64,000 nucleotides of DNA from Anthropogastromicrobium aceti (GTDB lineage: Bacteria; Bacillota; Clostridia; Lachnospirales; Lachnospiraceae), in the NCBI RefSeq assembly GCF_025567095.1, contig NZ_JAOQJH010000013.1; one strand, given 5' to 3'. Below, piece by piece: positions 1 to 8,749 of this stretch. Made by a program: the position numbers and the translations under genes. Every line of letters starts with the position of its first letter. Within the stretch, counting starts at the first letter, position 1. The notes beneath the pieces were generated by a model. The model made no database searches, was not told where the DNA came from, and was given only the letters and a program-made list of their open reading frames with translations.

Positions 1-1281
1 GCGCATTCACAGAGCATTGTTGATACGAAAGAGCGTGTCTGTCCGCCGACAAAGCCATACGAAAAAAATGTCAGAAAGTATGTCATGACACCAGCCAATG
101 CGATTGCGCGTCACCCGTTTGTTGAGGAGAGAACGGCACGTCTGGCTGAGTTTGCCAATACCAGCTCGCTAAATCGCGTGGAAAAGGGAAGTGAGCCAAT
201 CGGAATCATCACTTCTTCAACCTCCTACCAGTATGTGAAGGAGATTTTTTGCGATCACGTCAGCATTTTAAAGCTGGGAATGGTCAATCCGCTTCCAGAA
301 AAGTTACTATTAGACTTTGCCAAGGGAAAAGAGCTGTTGCTGGTTGTGGAAGAGCTTGATCCAGTGATTGAAACCTACTGCAAGAGCTTAGGTCTTTCGG
401 TTCACGGAAAAGATGTACTTCCGATGACAGGTGAGTTTTCACAAAATCTGCTTGCAGAAAAGCTAAGTAAAGCATTTCCAAAGCTTGCTGAACTAATAGG
501 AACAATTCCGTCAGGAAGAAAACTTGATGAAGAGATTCCAGGTCGTCCGCCGGTGATGTGCGCTGGATGCCCACACCGTGGATTATTCTATACATTGTCA
601 AAGAATAAATGTACCGTGCTTGGCGATATCGGCTGCTATACACTTGGTGCAGCTGCGCCGTTATCTTCCATTGATATGACACTTTGCATGGGTGCATCTG
701 TCAGCGCAATCCATGGCTTTAACAAGGCGCTCGGAGAAGAGAGCGAGAAGAGAACAGTTGCAGTAATCGGTGATTCCACATTTATGCATTCTGGAATGAC
801 TGGACTTGCGAATATCGCATACAATCAGAGTAACTCCACCGTTATCATTTTGGACAACTCAATTACTGGAATGACTGGACATCAGCAAAACCCGACAACA
901 GGCTATAATATCAAGGGTGATCCGGCCGGAAAGATTGATTTGGAAAGTCTGTGCCGTGCGATGGGCATTCGCCGTGTCACTGTTGTCGATCCATACGATT
1001 TGGATGCGTGTGACCGCGCTGTAAAGGAAGAGCTTGCAGCCACAGAGCCGTCTGTTATCATCAGTCGTCGTCCGTGTGCACTGTTAAAATATGTAAAGCA
1101 TAAGCCTGCTCTTGTTGTCGATCAGGACAAATGTGTTGGCTGTCGCGCCTGCATGAAGCTAGGCTGTCCGGCAATCAGCATTAGAGGCAAAAAGGCAATG
1201 ATTGATGCAACACAGTGTGTTGGCTGTGGTGTCTGCAGTAAGCTGTGCCGTCCGGGTGCATTAGGGGAGGTAACAAAATGA
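1..1281 (+). CDS. iorA: Indolepyruvate ferredoxin oxidoreductase alpha subunit, 3' part (5' end outside window)
   Basis: IorA oxidatively decarboxylates aryl pyruvates (indolepyruvate, phenylpyruvate) to aryl-acetyl-CoA and reduces ferredoxin. The reading frame is open from base 1, so the gene continues upstream; the ATG at 85 is internal, since the residues before it (SQSIVDTKERVCPPTKPYEK) flow into the domain. About 426 residues are visible, against roughly 590-600 for the family. A TPP-binding region is seen (GDSTFMHSGMTGL, then LDNSITGMTGHQ), preceded by CAGCPHRG. The C-terminus carries two [4Fe-4S] motifs, CVGCRACMKLGCP and CVGCGVCSKLCRP, as expected for this subunit. Its stop overlaps the iorB start (ATGA), so the two are translationally coupled. 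Confidence 0.95.
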   Translation, partial: AHSQSIVDTKERVCPPTKPYEKNVRKYVMTPANAIARHPFVEERTARLAEFANTSSLNRVEKGSEPIGIITSSTSYQYVKEIFCDHVSILKLGMVNPLPEKLLLDFAKGKELLLVVEELDPVIETYCKSLGLSVHGKDVLPMTGEFSQNLLAEKLSKAFPKLAELIGTIPSGRKLDEEIPGRPPVMCAGCPHRGLFYTLSKNKCTVLGDIGCYTLGAAAPLSSIDMTLCMGASVSAIHGFNKALGEESEKRTVAVIGDSTFMHSGMTGLANIAYNQSNSTVIILDNSITGMTGHQQNPTTGYNIKGDPAGKIDLESLCRAMGIRRVTVVDPYDLDACDRAVKEELAATEPSVIISRRPCALLKYVKHKPALVVDQDKCVGCRACMKLGCPAISIRGKKAMIDATQCVGCGVCSKLCRPGALGEVTK

Positions 1282-1865
1282 CAAAGAATATTATGATCGT
1301 CGGTGTCGGCGGACAGGGATCGTTACTGGCAAGTAAGCTTTTGGGATGGCTTTTACTAAATGAAGGCTATGATGTAAAGGTTTCTGAAGTGCACGGTATG
1401 AGCCAGAGAGGCGGAAGTGTTGTCACCTATGTGAGATTTGGCGAGAAGGTGTATTCACCGATTATAGATAAGGGCGAGGCAGATTTGATTGTCTCCTTTG
1501 AAAAGCTTGAGGCAGCCCGCTATCTGGATTATTTAAAGCCAGATGGCACAGTGGTTGTCAACATACAGCAGATTGATCCGATGCCGGTTGTGACAGGGGC
1601 AACTGTCTATCCGCAGGACTTAATCGAGAAGATGAAAGCAGCTGGTGCAAATGTGGATGCGATGGATTGTCTGACACTTGCAAGAGAGGCAGGCTCTGAG
1701 AAGGCTGTCAATTTGGTCCTTCTTGGTCGCCTATCAAGACACTATGACATTCCACTAGAACATTGGCAGGCTGCGATTGAGGTATGTGTGCCAAAGAAGT
1801 TTCTTGAGATCAACCAGAAAGCCTTCCTTCTGGGACGAAATACAAAGCTGGATGGCGAAAACTAA
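1278..1865 (+). CDS. iorB: Indolepyruvate ferredoxin oxidoreductase beta subunit
   Basis: IorB is the small partner of IorA and carries the gamma-type pyruvate:ferredoxin oxidoreductase domain. The 195-residue product opens with a glycine-rich segment (MIVGVGGQGSLLASKLLG) and contains the family signature VHGMSQRGGSVVTYVRFG. The start is placed at the ATG overlapping the iorA stop, after GGGGAGG; an upstream in-frame start would lie inside iorA without a ribosome site. The iorAB pair leads into the CoA ligase 18 bp downstream, which suggests one operon for aryl-amino-acid fermentation. Confidence 0.93.
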   Translation: MTKNIMIVGVGGQGSLLASKLLGWLLLNEGYDVKVSEVHGMSQRGGSVVTYVRFGEKVYSPIIDKGEADLIVSFEKLEAARYLDYLKPDGTVVVNIQQIDPMPVVTGATVYPQDLIEKMKAAGANVDAMDCLTLAREAGSEKAVNLVLLGRLSRHYDIPLEHWQAAIEVCVPKKFLEINQKAFLLGRNTKLDGEN

Positions 1866-1883
1866 ACAAAGGGGAAAAAGAAA

Positions 1884-3518
1884 ATGCCTGTCACTGATTT
1901 GCTGGAGCGAAATCATAAATTGTACGGAGATGAGGTCGCTTTGGTGGAGCTAAATCCGCTGATGAAGGATACAAGAAAGACAACTTGGAAGGAGTATGAT
2001 CTAGTTCAGCAGACCTCTCCAGTTGCCTATCGAAGAGAGATTACATGGAGCGTTTTTGATGAGAAGGCGAACCGTGTTGCCAACATGCTTTTAGGCCGTG
2101 GCATCAAAAAAGGAGATCGCGTTGCGATTTTGATGTTCAACTGTCTGGAATGGCTTCCGATTTATTTTGGAATTTTAAAGACGGGCGCAATTGCGGTTCC
2201 GTTTAACTTCCGTTTCTCAGCAGACGAGATTCAATACTGTGCCGATTTGGCTCAGGTTCATATTCTGTTCTTTGGCTCTGAATTTATTGGTCGAATTGAG
2301 TCAATTGCCGATGAGCTGCAAAAAGGCCGTCTGCTAATCTATGTCGGAGATGGTTGTCCAACCTTTGCAGAGAGCTATAGGGAGCTGGTTGCAGACTGCT
2401 CAAGCCAGGCGCCTCTTGTTCGACTTGAGGAAGAGGATGATGCGGCAATCTATTTTTCATCTGGTACGACCGGATTTCCAAAGGCCATTTTACATAATCA
2501 CGAGAGCTTGTCTCAGGCGGCACAGATGGAGCAAAAGCACCATTTGACCAGCCGTGATGATGTCTTTTTGTGCATCCCGCCTCTGTACCATACCGGAGCA
2601 AAATTTCACTGGATGGGCAGCTTATATGCAGGAAGTAAGGCAGTCCTTTTGAAAGGTACCACACCAGAGATTATTCTCGATGCTGTCTCAAAGGAGCAGT
2701 GCACAATTGTCTGGCTTTTGGTTCCGTGGGCTCAGGATATTTTAGCCGCTCTTGATAGAGGAGATATCAAGCTAGAAGACTATAAGCTTGACCAGTGGAG
2801 ACTGATGCACATTGGTGCCCAGCCGGTTCCACCGTCATTAATTCGCCGCTGGAAGCAGTATTTTCCACACCACAAGTATGATACCAATTATGGCTTGTCT
2901 GAGTCCACCGGTCCTGGCTGTGTGCATCTTGGACTTGATAACATTGATAAAGTTGGTTCCATCGGTATTCCAGGCTATCGCTGGTCCTGTAAAATTGTCG
3001 ATGAAAATGGCAACGAGGTCAAGCAGGGCGAGGTTGGTGAGCTTTGTGTCAAGGGTCCTGGTGTGATGACTTGCTACTATAACGATCCGAAAGCGACAGC
3101 TGAGACACTCAAAAACGGTTGGCTCTACACTGGAGATATGGCAATGCAGGACGAGGATGGCTTCTACTTCCTCGTTGACAGAAAGAAAGATGTCATCGTC
3201 AGCGGTGGTGAGAATATCTATCCAGTTCAGATTGAGAATTTCCTAAGTGCCTATGAGAAGGTGCAGGATGTCGCAGTCATTGGACTGCCTGACAGCCGTC
3301 TTGGTGAGATCACGGGAGCTGTCATTCAAGTAAAAGATGGTATGGAATGCACAGAAGAAGAGATTAATGAGTACTGTCAGAAGCTGCCTCGCTATAAGAG
3401 ACCAAAGAAAGTTATCTTTGCCGAAGTGCCGCGCAATGCAACTGGAAAGATCGAAAAGCCGGCCCTTCGAAAGAAATATGGTGCCGAGCATCTGGTTGCA
3501 CAGCAGAATTTGGCCTAA
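1884..3518 (+). CDS. AMP-forming acyl/aryl-CoA ligase
   Basis: This 544-residue protein belongs to the ANL adenylate-forming superfamily: it activates a carboxylic acid as acyl-AMP and transfers it to CoA. Visible motifs in order are the P-loop YFSSGTTGFPKA (about residue 190), YGLSESTG (about 335), GWLYTGDMA (about 410), the hinge DRKKDVIVSGGENIYP, and the C-terminal catalytic lysine in NATGKIEKPALR. Length is normal. It lies 18 bp after iorB with ribosome site AAAGGGGAAAAAG. With iorAB it may interconvert aryl acetates and aryl-acetyl-CoA; substrate specificity cannot be read from sequence, and a fatty-acid or bile-acid ligase is possible. Confidence 0.85.
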   Translation: MPVTDLLERNHKLYGDEVALVELNPLMKDTRKTTWKEYDLVQQTSPVAYRREITWSVFDEKANRVANMLLGRGIKKGDRVAILMFNCLEWLPIYFGILKTGAIAVPFNFRFSADEIQYCADLAQVHILFFGSEFIGRIESIADELQKGRLLIYVGDGCPTFAESYRELVADCSSQAPLVRLEEEDDAAIYFSSGTTGFPKAILHNHESLSQAAQMEQKHHLTSRDDVFLCIPPLYHTGAKFHWMGSLYAGSKAVLLKGTTPEIILDAVSKEQCTIVWLLVPWAQDILAALDRGDIKLEDYKLDQWRLMHIGAQPVPPSLIRRWKQYFPHHKYDTNYGLSESTGPGCVHLGLDNIDKVGSIGIPGYRWSCKIVDENGNEVKQGEVGELCVKGPGVMTCYYNDPKATAETLKNGWLYTGDMAMQDEDGFYFLVDRKKDVIVSGGENIYPVQIENFLSAYEKVQDVAVIGLPDSRLGEITGAVIQVKDGMECTEEEINEYCQKLPRYKRPKKVIFAEVPRNATGKIEKPALRKKYGAEHLVAQQNLA

Positions 3519-3549
3519 CCGGAGGTATAACAAGACCATTCGGGGAACG

Positions 3550-3602
3550 CCATGGGGATGGGGGAATGCGGCCCTTTAGGGCCACTTGCCCTGTCCCCGT
3601 GG
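3550..3602. terminator. Hairpin between convergent genes
   Basis: The arm at 3550-3563 (CCATGGGGATGGGG) pairs with 3589-3602 (CCCTGTCCCCGTGG) using G-U pairs, and encloses a second hairpin, GGCCC-TTTA-GGGCC at 3570-3583. It sits between the convergent ligase and ABC-2 permease genes and has no T-run, so it is either a bidirectional terminator or a structured repeat. A related stem occurs at 22723-22763. Confidence 0.5.
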
Positions 3603-3610
3603 CTGACCAG

Positions 3611-4693
3611 TTACAAAATGAAATTGTGTAGCGCAAAATACCATTTCGTCGGCGCAAGCCACGACAAAACTTTGTACCCTGGAATGAAATCTCTAAGATC
3701 CATTAAAACCGGAGAGTACAAAAGACAAAATAGTAAAATCACTGGAATCAGCGCATCAAAGGCGAGCGATGATTTTATGATCTGGCCTAAAAGTGTACAG
3801 AGGATGCTACACAGCGAAGAAAAAACAATCAAAAGTGCAAGCTCTGCGATAAGCGTTACATTTACTGGGGCGACAGAGCCGATGATAAGTGCAAGCAAAC
3901 CAAAAACAGAAAGAAACAGAGCTGGAAGATAGCTATACAAAAAAGGGACAAACCATTTTTCATCTGGGCGGCGAAGCAGAAAGCGCCCTTTTTTTGCGTC
4001 ATGACGATACTGGGAGCTTCCTGCAAGTGCAGTCAGCATTATAAAAAGTACGGCAAGTCCGCGAACTGGAATTTGAAATAGTGCCTGATCGTCATAGAAG
4101 TTTTCTGGAATATCCTCATACACAACATGAAAGACTGGTGTATTTTCCTTCTCATATTCATAGTGCTCATCGACAAGTGCTTTTAGTTCATCCGCTGTTT
4201 TTACTGAGACGACATCGTAAGATGCAATAAAATCAGCAAGCATTGTCTTTGCATATTCTTGAAAAATTGCATTGTAGACAGCTTCGTTTACAACAGCCGT
4301 AAGAACAGTTGAAGGAGAAGTGTAAACGCTGATACATCCGTCTTCGCCAGCCTGCATCTGTGACTCTAAATCATTTGGAAATTCATAACCGCACTCTGCT
4401 TTTCGAAGATTAATATCTTCCTGCATGTAATCTAGTGATGAAGATCGGTAAAAACGATACAATCCATCATCAAGTGACTCAAGATTAGTAAGCACAGCTT
4501 CGGTCATTTCATCAGGATTGGCACAGTATAATCCAATGCGGATGATTTCGTGGCGGTCTGCATTTTGTGCCGCAGCAATGCCAATAACAAGAAGAATAGC
4601 GGCCATACACCAGAGTGATTTTTTCTTTCTTGTATAGCGGGCAAGGAATGAGAACCAGGCACGAAGTAATTTTAAATTTTTATTTTTCTTCAT
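3611..4693 (-). CDS. ABC-2 type transporter permease (second subunit)
   Basis: The 360-residue membrane protein has the layout of ABC2_membrane_3 permeases: one N-terminal transmembrane helix (about 25-45, LWCMAAILLVIGIAAA), a large extracytoplasmic domain (about 50-210) and a C-terminal block of about five helices. The start is set at ATG 4693, preceded by GAAAGGAGCAAGT; an in-frame start further upstream has no ribosome site. It overlaps the end of the upstream permease by 14 bp, so the two are probably made together and heterodimerise. The substrate is unknown; export of a peptide, lipid or drug is typical of the family. Confidence 0.8.
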   Translation of the reverse strand: MKKNKNLKLLRAWFSFLARYTRKKKSLWCMAAILLVIGIAAAQNADRHEIIRIGLYCANPDEMTEAVLTNLESLDDGLYRFYRSSSLDYMQEDINLRKAECGYEFPNDLESQMQAGEDGCISVYTSPSTVLTAVVNEAVYNAIFQEYAKTMLADFIASYDVVSVKTADELKALVDEHYEYEKENTPVFHVVYEDIPENFYDDQALFQIPVRGLAVLFIMLTALAGSSQYRHDAKKGRFLLRRPDEKWFVPFLYSYLPALFLSVFGLLALIIGSVAPVNVTLIAELALLIVFSSLCSILCTLLGQIIKSSLAFDALIPVILLFCLLYSPVLMDLRDFIPGYKVLSWLAPTKWYFALHNFIL

Positions 4694-6008
4694 ACTTGCT
4701 CCTTTCTCTGAGTGAGTGTGCCAGCTTTCCTTTTTTGAATGCGCCTGCAAGAAGTGCAGCGATTATCAAAAGGATTCCTTCTATAATCAGAATAATGATG
4801 TCAAAACTGGAAACGCTTTGACCAAATTGCCAGAATATCATATTTTTTAATTGGCTTCCAGGCAGTGTGGCACTTATGCGGCGAAGCATATCCGGCAAGA
4901 ATGCAGAAGGAATCAGACAGCCTGAGGCATACATTACAAGAAGAGATACAGCAAATGTGGTTATCATACAGGCCTGCTTGCCATGGCAGATGCGGCAGAT
5001 AAAAAGTTCAAGTGCGCATGAAAAAAATGCACATACAAAACATGAAACGAGAGTGCGTCCAATCAAAAAGGCAGGAACAATATGTGCTGCGCTTCCAATT
5101 GTACCGATCAAAAGACAGATGGCTGAAAAAATGAGCCATTGACATATTACTGCTGCTGAAAAATCTGCCAGCAGACAAAAAGAATCAGAAAGGCCAAGGC
5201 GAGAGAGTGCAGGCAGTACGGTACGGTTTGGAGCAACAAAGAAAAAGCACAGATTTATGCCCGACAGCAAGAACAAAAGAGCCAGTCCGCTGCATAGATA
5301 GCCAACAAGAACGAAATCTGTGGCAGGTGCGTTGTCAGAAGAGATTTCTTCCTTTTCAAGACTACTCTCTTCGATGTCGCTTCCAACAATTTGAAACAGT
5401 GCATCGCGCTTCAAAACAGCATTGATATACAAATCGTTTAGCTGTGTGTTTGCTTTATCCTGCTGTTTTTCGGTAGCATCAAAGTCATCATAGATTTCAT
5501 ACAGCGCATAGACTCCAGTTTGAGAGCTTGCTACCATCTGAGAGAGGCTGTCAACAATTTGACGAAAGATTACTGTCTCAATGCTTGGCTCACCAGGATA
5601 AATGATGCGGGCAGGAAGATCATTCGTGCCGCTCATGATAGTGTGGATCATGCCTTCTGGGATAATGACGGCTGCCTTAACCTCACCTGAATCGAGCATG
5701 GCTTTTGCTTCGTCCTCAGAGGTGGTTTGTTTAATTGTGACCATCGAGGATAAGCTTTCCATGTTTGAGACCATGCCGAGTGCAAGTGAGTAATGAAGTC
5801 CTGCATTTTTGGGCATAACGAAGACAACGTTAAAGTGAGAAGCGGCTGAAGTGTCGTTTTTTTGATTGACGGATGAAAGGCCATATATGGCTGCTGCGCA
5901 GATGATGCCTAAAAGAGCGAGGCCGCAAAAAAGCTTTCCGAGTCTTCTAAAGCAGCGCTTCCAGGTAAAAGCCAGATAACAACGACGCAAATTTAAAGTA
6001 GAACTCAT
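4680..6008 (-). CDS. ABC-2 type transporter permease (first subunit)
   Basis: The 442-residue protein has a first transmembrane helix at about 20-45, a large extracytoplasmic domain (about 50-245) and a C-terminal six-helix block. It overlaps the ATPase stop by 4 bp (ATGA) and the second permease by 14 bp, so all three genes form one tightly coupled operon on the minus strand. The layout matches ABC-2 exporters with split, unequal permease subunits. The last residues (LRERSKYEEK) are cytoplasmic. No substrate is suggested by the neighbours. Confidence 0.8.
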   Translation of the reverse strand: MSSTLNLRRCYLAFTWKRCFRRLGKLFCGLALLGIICAAAIYGLSSVNQKNDTSAASHFNVVFVMPKNAGLHYSLALGMVSNMESLSSMVTIKQTTSEDEAKAMLDSGEVKAAVIIPEGMIHTIMSGTNDLPARIIYPGEPSIETVIFRQIVDSLSQMVASSQTGVYALYEIYDDFDATEKQQDKANTQLNDLYINAVLKRDALFQIVGSDIEESSLEKEEISSDNAPATDFVLVGYLCSGLALLFLLSGINLCFFFVAPNRTVLPALSRLGLSDSFCLLADFSAAVICQWLIFSAICLLIGTIGSAAHIVPAFLIGRTLVSCFVCAFFSCALELFICRICHGKQACMITTFAVSLLVMYASGCLIPSAFLPDMLRRISATLPGSQLKNMIFWQFGQSVSSFDIIILIIEGILLIIAALLAGAFKKGKLAHSLRERSKYEEK

Positions 6009-6679
6009 GATAAGTATTCAATAATCTCCTTTACTGGTGTGTCGGCTGCAAGAGTTCTTGCATGACCGTCCTTTAACAGAATCAGTTTGCTGCACAAATC
6101 AAAATCAGCCTCCTCATGCGTAGCAAGAAGAACGGTATTTCCCTGAGCACAGTACAGACGAATATATTCGCGTATATCCTCCTTGCAGACAAGATCTAGC
6201 GCAGCATCAGGCTCATCGAGAAGTAAAAGCGTTGGGCGCGATGCAAGTGCGCAGGCAATGCTTAGGCGCTTTTGCATGCCGCCGGAGAGAGCCTTTGCCT
6301 TTTTGTGGAGGAAAGGTTCAATTTTTAATATGGATAGAAATCCATCCTTTAAATCATCTTCAATGGAATATTTGGTAGCACTGTACCATAATTTTAAGTG
6401 ATCCATGGCAGTCATATCAGGGAAAAGTGGGTTATTTTGAGCCACATATCCGATTTTTGTGGACTGCAGAGACGGATTTTTTAACAGATCCTTTCCATCA
6501 AATAGAATAGTTCCGCTGTCTGGCGTATCTGTTCCTGAAAGAATATGCAAAAGTGTAGACTTTCCGCAGCCGTTAGGACCGAGTAAGCCAATGCATTCGC
6601 CAGGTGCAGCATCAAAAGATACATTTTGCAAAACCTGCTGTTTTTTATAGGATTTTGAAATAGATTGTATAGATAACAT
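6005..6679 (-). CDS. ABC transporter ATP-binding protein
   Basis: The 224-residue ATPase powers the two ABC-2 permeases that follow. It shows Walker A (GLLGPNGCGKSTLL, about residue 33), the Q-loop (YVAQNNPLFP), the ABC signature (ALSGGMQKRLSIA), Walker B (LLLLDEPDAALD) and the switch histidine (LLATHEEAD). The start at 6679 follows AATGGAGTCTT. The reading frame is open for a further 342 bases upstream, but that part overlaps the divergent gene at 6849 and has no ABC homology, so it was excluded. Confidence 0.92.
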   Translation of the reverse strand: MLSIQSISKSYKKQQVLQNVSFDAAPGECIGLLGPNGCGKSTLLHILSGTDTPDSGTILFDGKDLLKNPSLQSTKIGYVAQNNPLFPDMTAMDHLKLWYSATKYSIEDDLKDGFLSILKIEPFLHKKAKALSGGMQKRLSIACALASRPTLLLLDEPDAALDLVCKEDIREYIRLYCAQGNTVLLATHEEADFDLCSKLILLKDGHARTLAADTPVKEIIEYLS

Positions 6680-6848
6680 AAGACTCCATTCTGCTGCGAG
6701 GCATTTTGCAGCAAACTTGTTGATTGTAACAAAAACAGTATAGCATAAAATGAGCTGTAAAATATATATAGAAATTGACTTTTTTGCAACTCTGAGATAC
6801 AGTAAAATCAGAAAGATATATGCTGCAAAAGGAAGGAGTGAGTAGTTT

Positions 6849-8615
6849 ATGAGGAAAAAAAAGAGGTGGGCACTGATTATGGCAATCGTTATGCTAGTAT
6901 TGTCTGTGCCAAATAGTATGATACAGGCGCAGGAAATACAGAGTACACAAGAGTTTGCTATAGAATGTGCAGTGGAAAGTGAGAGCAATCCGCTATATGG
7001 TTTTAATAGTGAGACTAGCACGGAAGTTACATTTGAAAGTGCACAGCAAACAAAGGTTCCAGAAACATCAGGTCCCAGATTAGAAAATTTTGATTTGGGA
7101 ATTGCATATCTTAGAAATGCATTTGTGAATAGAGAGACGCATATTGAATTTGGTTTTTATTGCGATCAGCCAATTGATAGAGCGGGTGATGTGATTAAAA
7201 ATGCACTTTTTGTACATACAAAAAATCCGATTGAAGGAGATTATTTGAAGTTTCAGTATCGGCAGTATAAAGTCACGCGGTATCTTGTAGCATCTGGATC
7301 TCGATATTGTTATCTTATTTTTATGGATGTTGTTTATATGACAGATAGTGCACAAGAAGCAGCAGTCAGTACAGCAGTAAGCGATCTACTTGGGAGTCTT
7401 GGTATAAATTCAATGGATTCCTACAGTAAAATAAAAACAATTTATAATTGGATCTGTCAGAATGTTTCATATGATTATGCACATGTGGGCAATACGGAGT
7501 ATTTAAAACAGTTTTCTGCATATGGAGCGTTAGTTGAGCGCACGGCAGTTTGTCAGGGATATGCTGTGTTATTGTACAGATTGCTGCTTGAAAGTGGTGT
7601 TGACGTGCGTGTGATTCCAGGAACAGGAAATGGTGCACTTCATGCGTGGAATATTGCTGAATTAAATGGAGTCTATTATAATTTGGATTCAACTTGGGAT
7701 GCAGGAAAAGATTTATATGGATATTTTCTTTGTAGTGAGAACGATTTTTTAGGCCATGTAAGATTGGATGATTACCGTACTGACGAATTTATGACTTTAT
7801 ATCCGATGTCACCTAAAACTTTTGAGGATAAAGAGAAAACGACATCAGAAGAAACAACACCAGAGACGATTCCAGAAACAACACCAGAAGAGACAGAGCC
7901 AGATGAGACAACGTCAGAAGAAACTGAGTCAAGTACGCAGGAAACAACACCAGAGGGAGATTCTTCGGTCGAACAACCTACATCAGAGCAGGAAACAACA
8001 CCACAGAAAAAATATCCAGAAGGGTTGGCATTAGATGAAAATGGAGTCTGGAAGTATTATAAAAATGGTGAGATATGTACGAGTTACACGGGTCTGACAT
8101 TGTACTACGGGACATGGTATTATGTAGAAAAAGGTGTACTCAACTGGAATTATACAGGTCTGACAAATTACTATGGGACATGGTATTATGTAAAAGGCGG
8201 ACGCCTGGATTGGGGATATACAGGTCTGACAAAGTATTATGAAACATGGTATTATGTAGAAAAAGGTATACTCAATTGGAACTATACAGGTCTGACAAAT
8301 TATTATGGTACTTGGTATTATGTACAGAGGGGTATACTGAATTGGAATTATACAGGTTTGACGAATTACTATGGTACTTGGTATTATGTAAAAGGCGGAC
8401 GCTTGGATTGGGGATATATAGGTCTGACGAATTATTATGGTACTTGGTATTATGTACAGAAGGGTATACTGAACTGGAATTATACAGGTTTGACGAATTA
8501 TTACGGAACTTGGTATTATGTAAAAAAGGGAATTTTAAACTGGAAGTATAATGGAATTATATATCATGATGGATTGCGTTATACTGTGACAAATGGAGTA
8601 GCAAAGTGCATGTAG
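6849..8615 (+). CDS. Secreted transglutaminase-like protein with aromatic cell-wall-binding-type repeats
   Basis: The 588-residue protein has a signal peptide (MRKKKRWALIMAIVMLVLSV, likely cut after IQA). A transglutaminase-like cysteine-protease domain lies at about 180-300, with the Cys in RTAVCQGYAVLL, the His in ALHAWNIAEL and the Asp in LDSTWDAG. A Thr/Glu/Pro-rich linker (about 325-395) is followed by seven 22-residue repeats (YTGLTNYYGTWYYVKGG type) and a degenerate last unit. Such aromatic repeats are usual in Firmicute surface proteins that bind cell wall or polysaccharide. The likely role is extracellular peptide cleavage or crosslinking at the cell surface; the ligand is unknown. 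The ribosome site is AAGGAAGGAGTG. Confidence 0.85.
   Translation: MRKKKRWALIMAIVMLVLSVPNSMIQAQEIQSTQEFAIECAVESESNPLYGFNSETSTEVTFESAQQTKVPETSGPRLENFDLGIAYLRNAFVNRETHIEFGFYCDQPIDRAGDVIKNALFVHTKNPIEGDYLKFQYRQYKVTRYLVASGSRYCYLIFMDVVYMTDSAQEAAVSTAVSDLLGSLGINSMDSYSKIKTIYNWICQNVSYDYAHVGNTEYLKQFSAYGALVERTAVCQGYAVLLYRLLLESGVDVRVIPGTGNGALHAWNIAELNGVYYNLDSTWDAGKDLYGYFLCSENDFLGHVRLDDYRTDEFMTLYPMSPKTFEDKEKTTSEETTPETIPETTPEETEPDETTSEETESSTQETTPEGDSSVEQPTSEQETTPQKKYPEGLALDENGVWKYYKNGEICTSYTGLTLYYGTWYYVEKGVLNWNYTGLTNYYGTWYYVKGGRLDWGYTGLTKYYETWYYVEKGILNWNYTGLTNYYGTWYYVQRGILNWNYTGLTNYYGTWYYVKGGRLDWGYIGLTNYYGTWYYVQKGILNWNYTGLTNYYGTWYYVKKGILNWKYNGIIYHDGLRYTVTNGVAKCM
8085..8546 (+). repeat. Seven 66-bp coding tandem repeats with a 198-bp higher-order unit
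   Basis: Seven uninterrupted 66-bp units encode 22 residues each. The unit endings run EKGVLNWN, KGGRLDWG, EKGILNWN, QRGILNWN, KGGRLDWG, QKGILNWN, KKGILNWK. Units 2 and 5 are the same variant, so units 1-3 and 4-6 look like a duplicated three-unit block. The array sits inside the transglutaminase-like gene and stays in frame. Confidence 0.9.
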
Positions 8616-8634
8616 TTCAGTGGTTACGTTTTTC

Positions 8635-8663
8635 TTTACAACCAGTAACGCTTATGCTATACT
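8635..8663 (+). promoter_or_regulatory. Sigma-A-type promoter for rfbA
   Basis: A -35 element TTTACA (8635-8640) and a -10 element TATACT (8658-8663) are separated by 17 bp, about 80 bp before the rfbA start. Confidence 0.7.
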
Positions 8664-8749
8664 GCGAATAGAAGCTGTCCGGCAGATGTTGGCTTAAATG
8701 CTATAGTTTGCCAAAGAGAGCACCACAAAAAAGAAAGGTAAATGAAACA

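Noticed and set aside
85..87. ATG 85 as the start of iorA
   Set aside because: The frame is open to base 1 and the residues before the ATG continue the protein; the gene starts outside the window.
3552..3932. Plus-strand reading frame antisense to the ABC-2 permease
   Set aside because: It has no ribosome site or recognisable domain and mirrors the permease codons.
6680..7021. 114-residue hydrophobic N-terminal extension of the ABC ATPase
   Set aside because: It overlaps the divergent secreted-protein gene, and the ATPase domain with its own ribosome site begins at 6679.
8085..8546. CRISPR array
   Set aside because: The repeat is 66 bp, directly tandem without spacers, and encodes an in-frame 22-residue protein repeat.
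8246..8551. Plus-strand reading frame inside the repeats
   Set aside because: It is an alternative frame of the 66-bp array, kept open because the unit length is a multiple of three.
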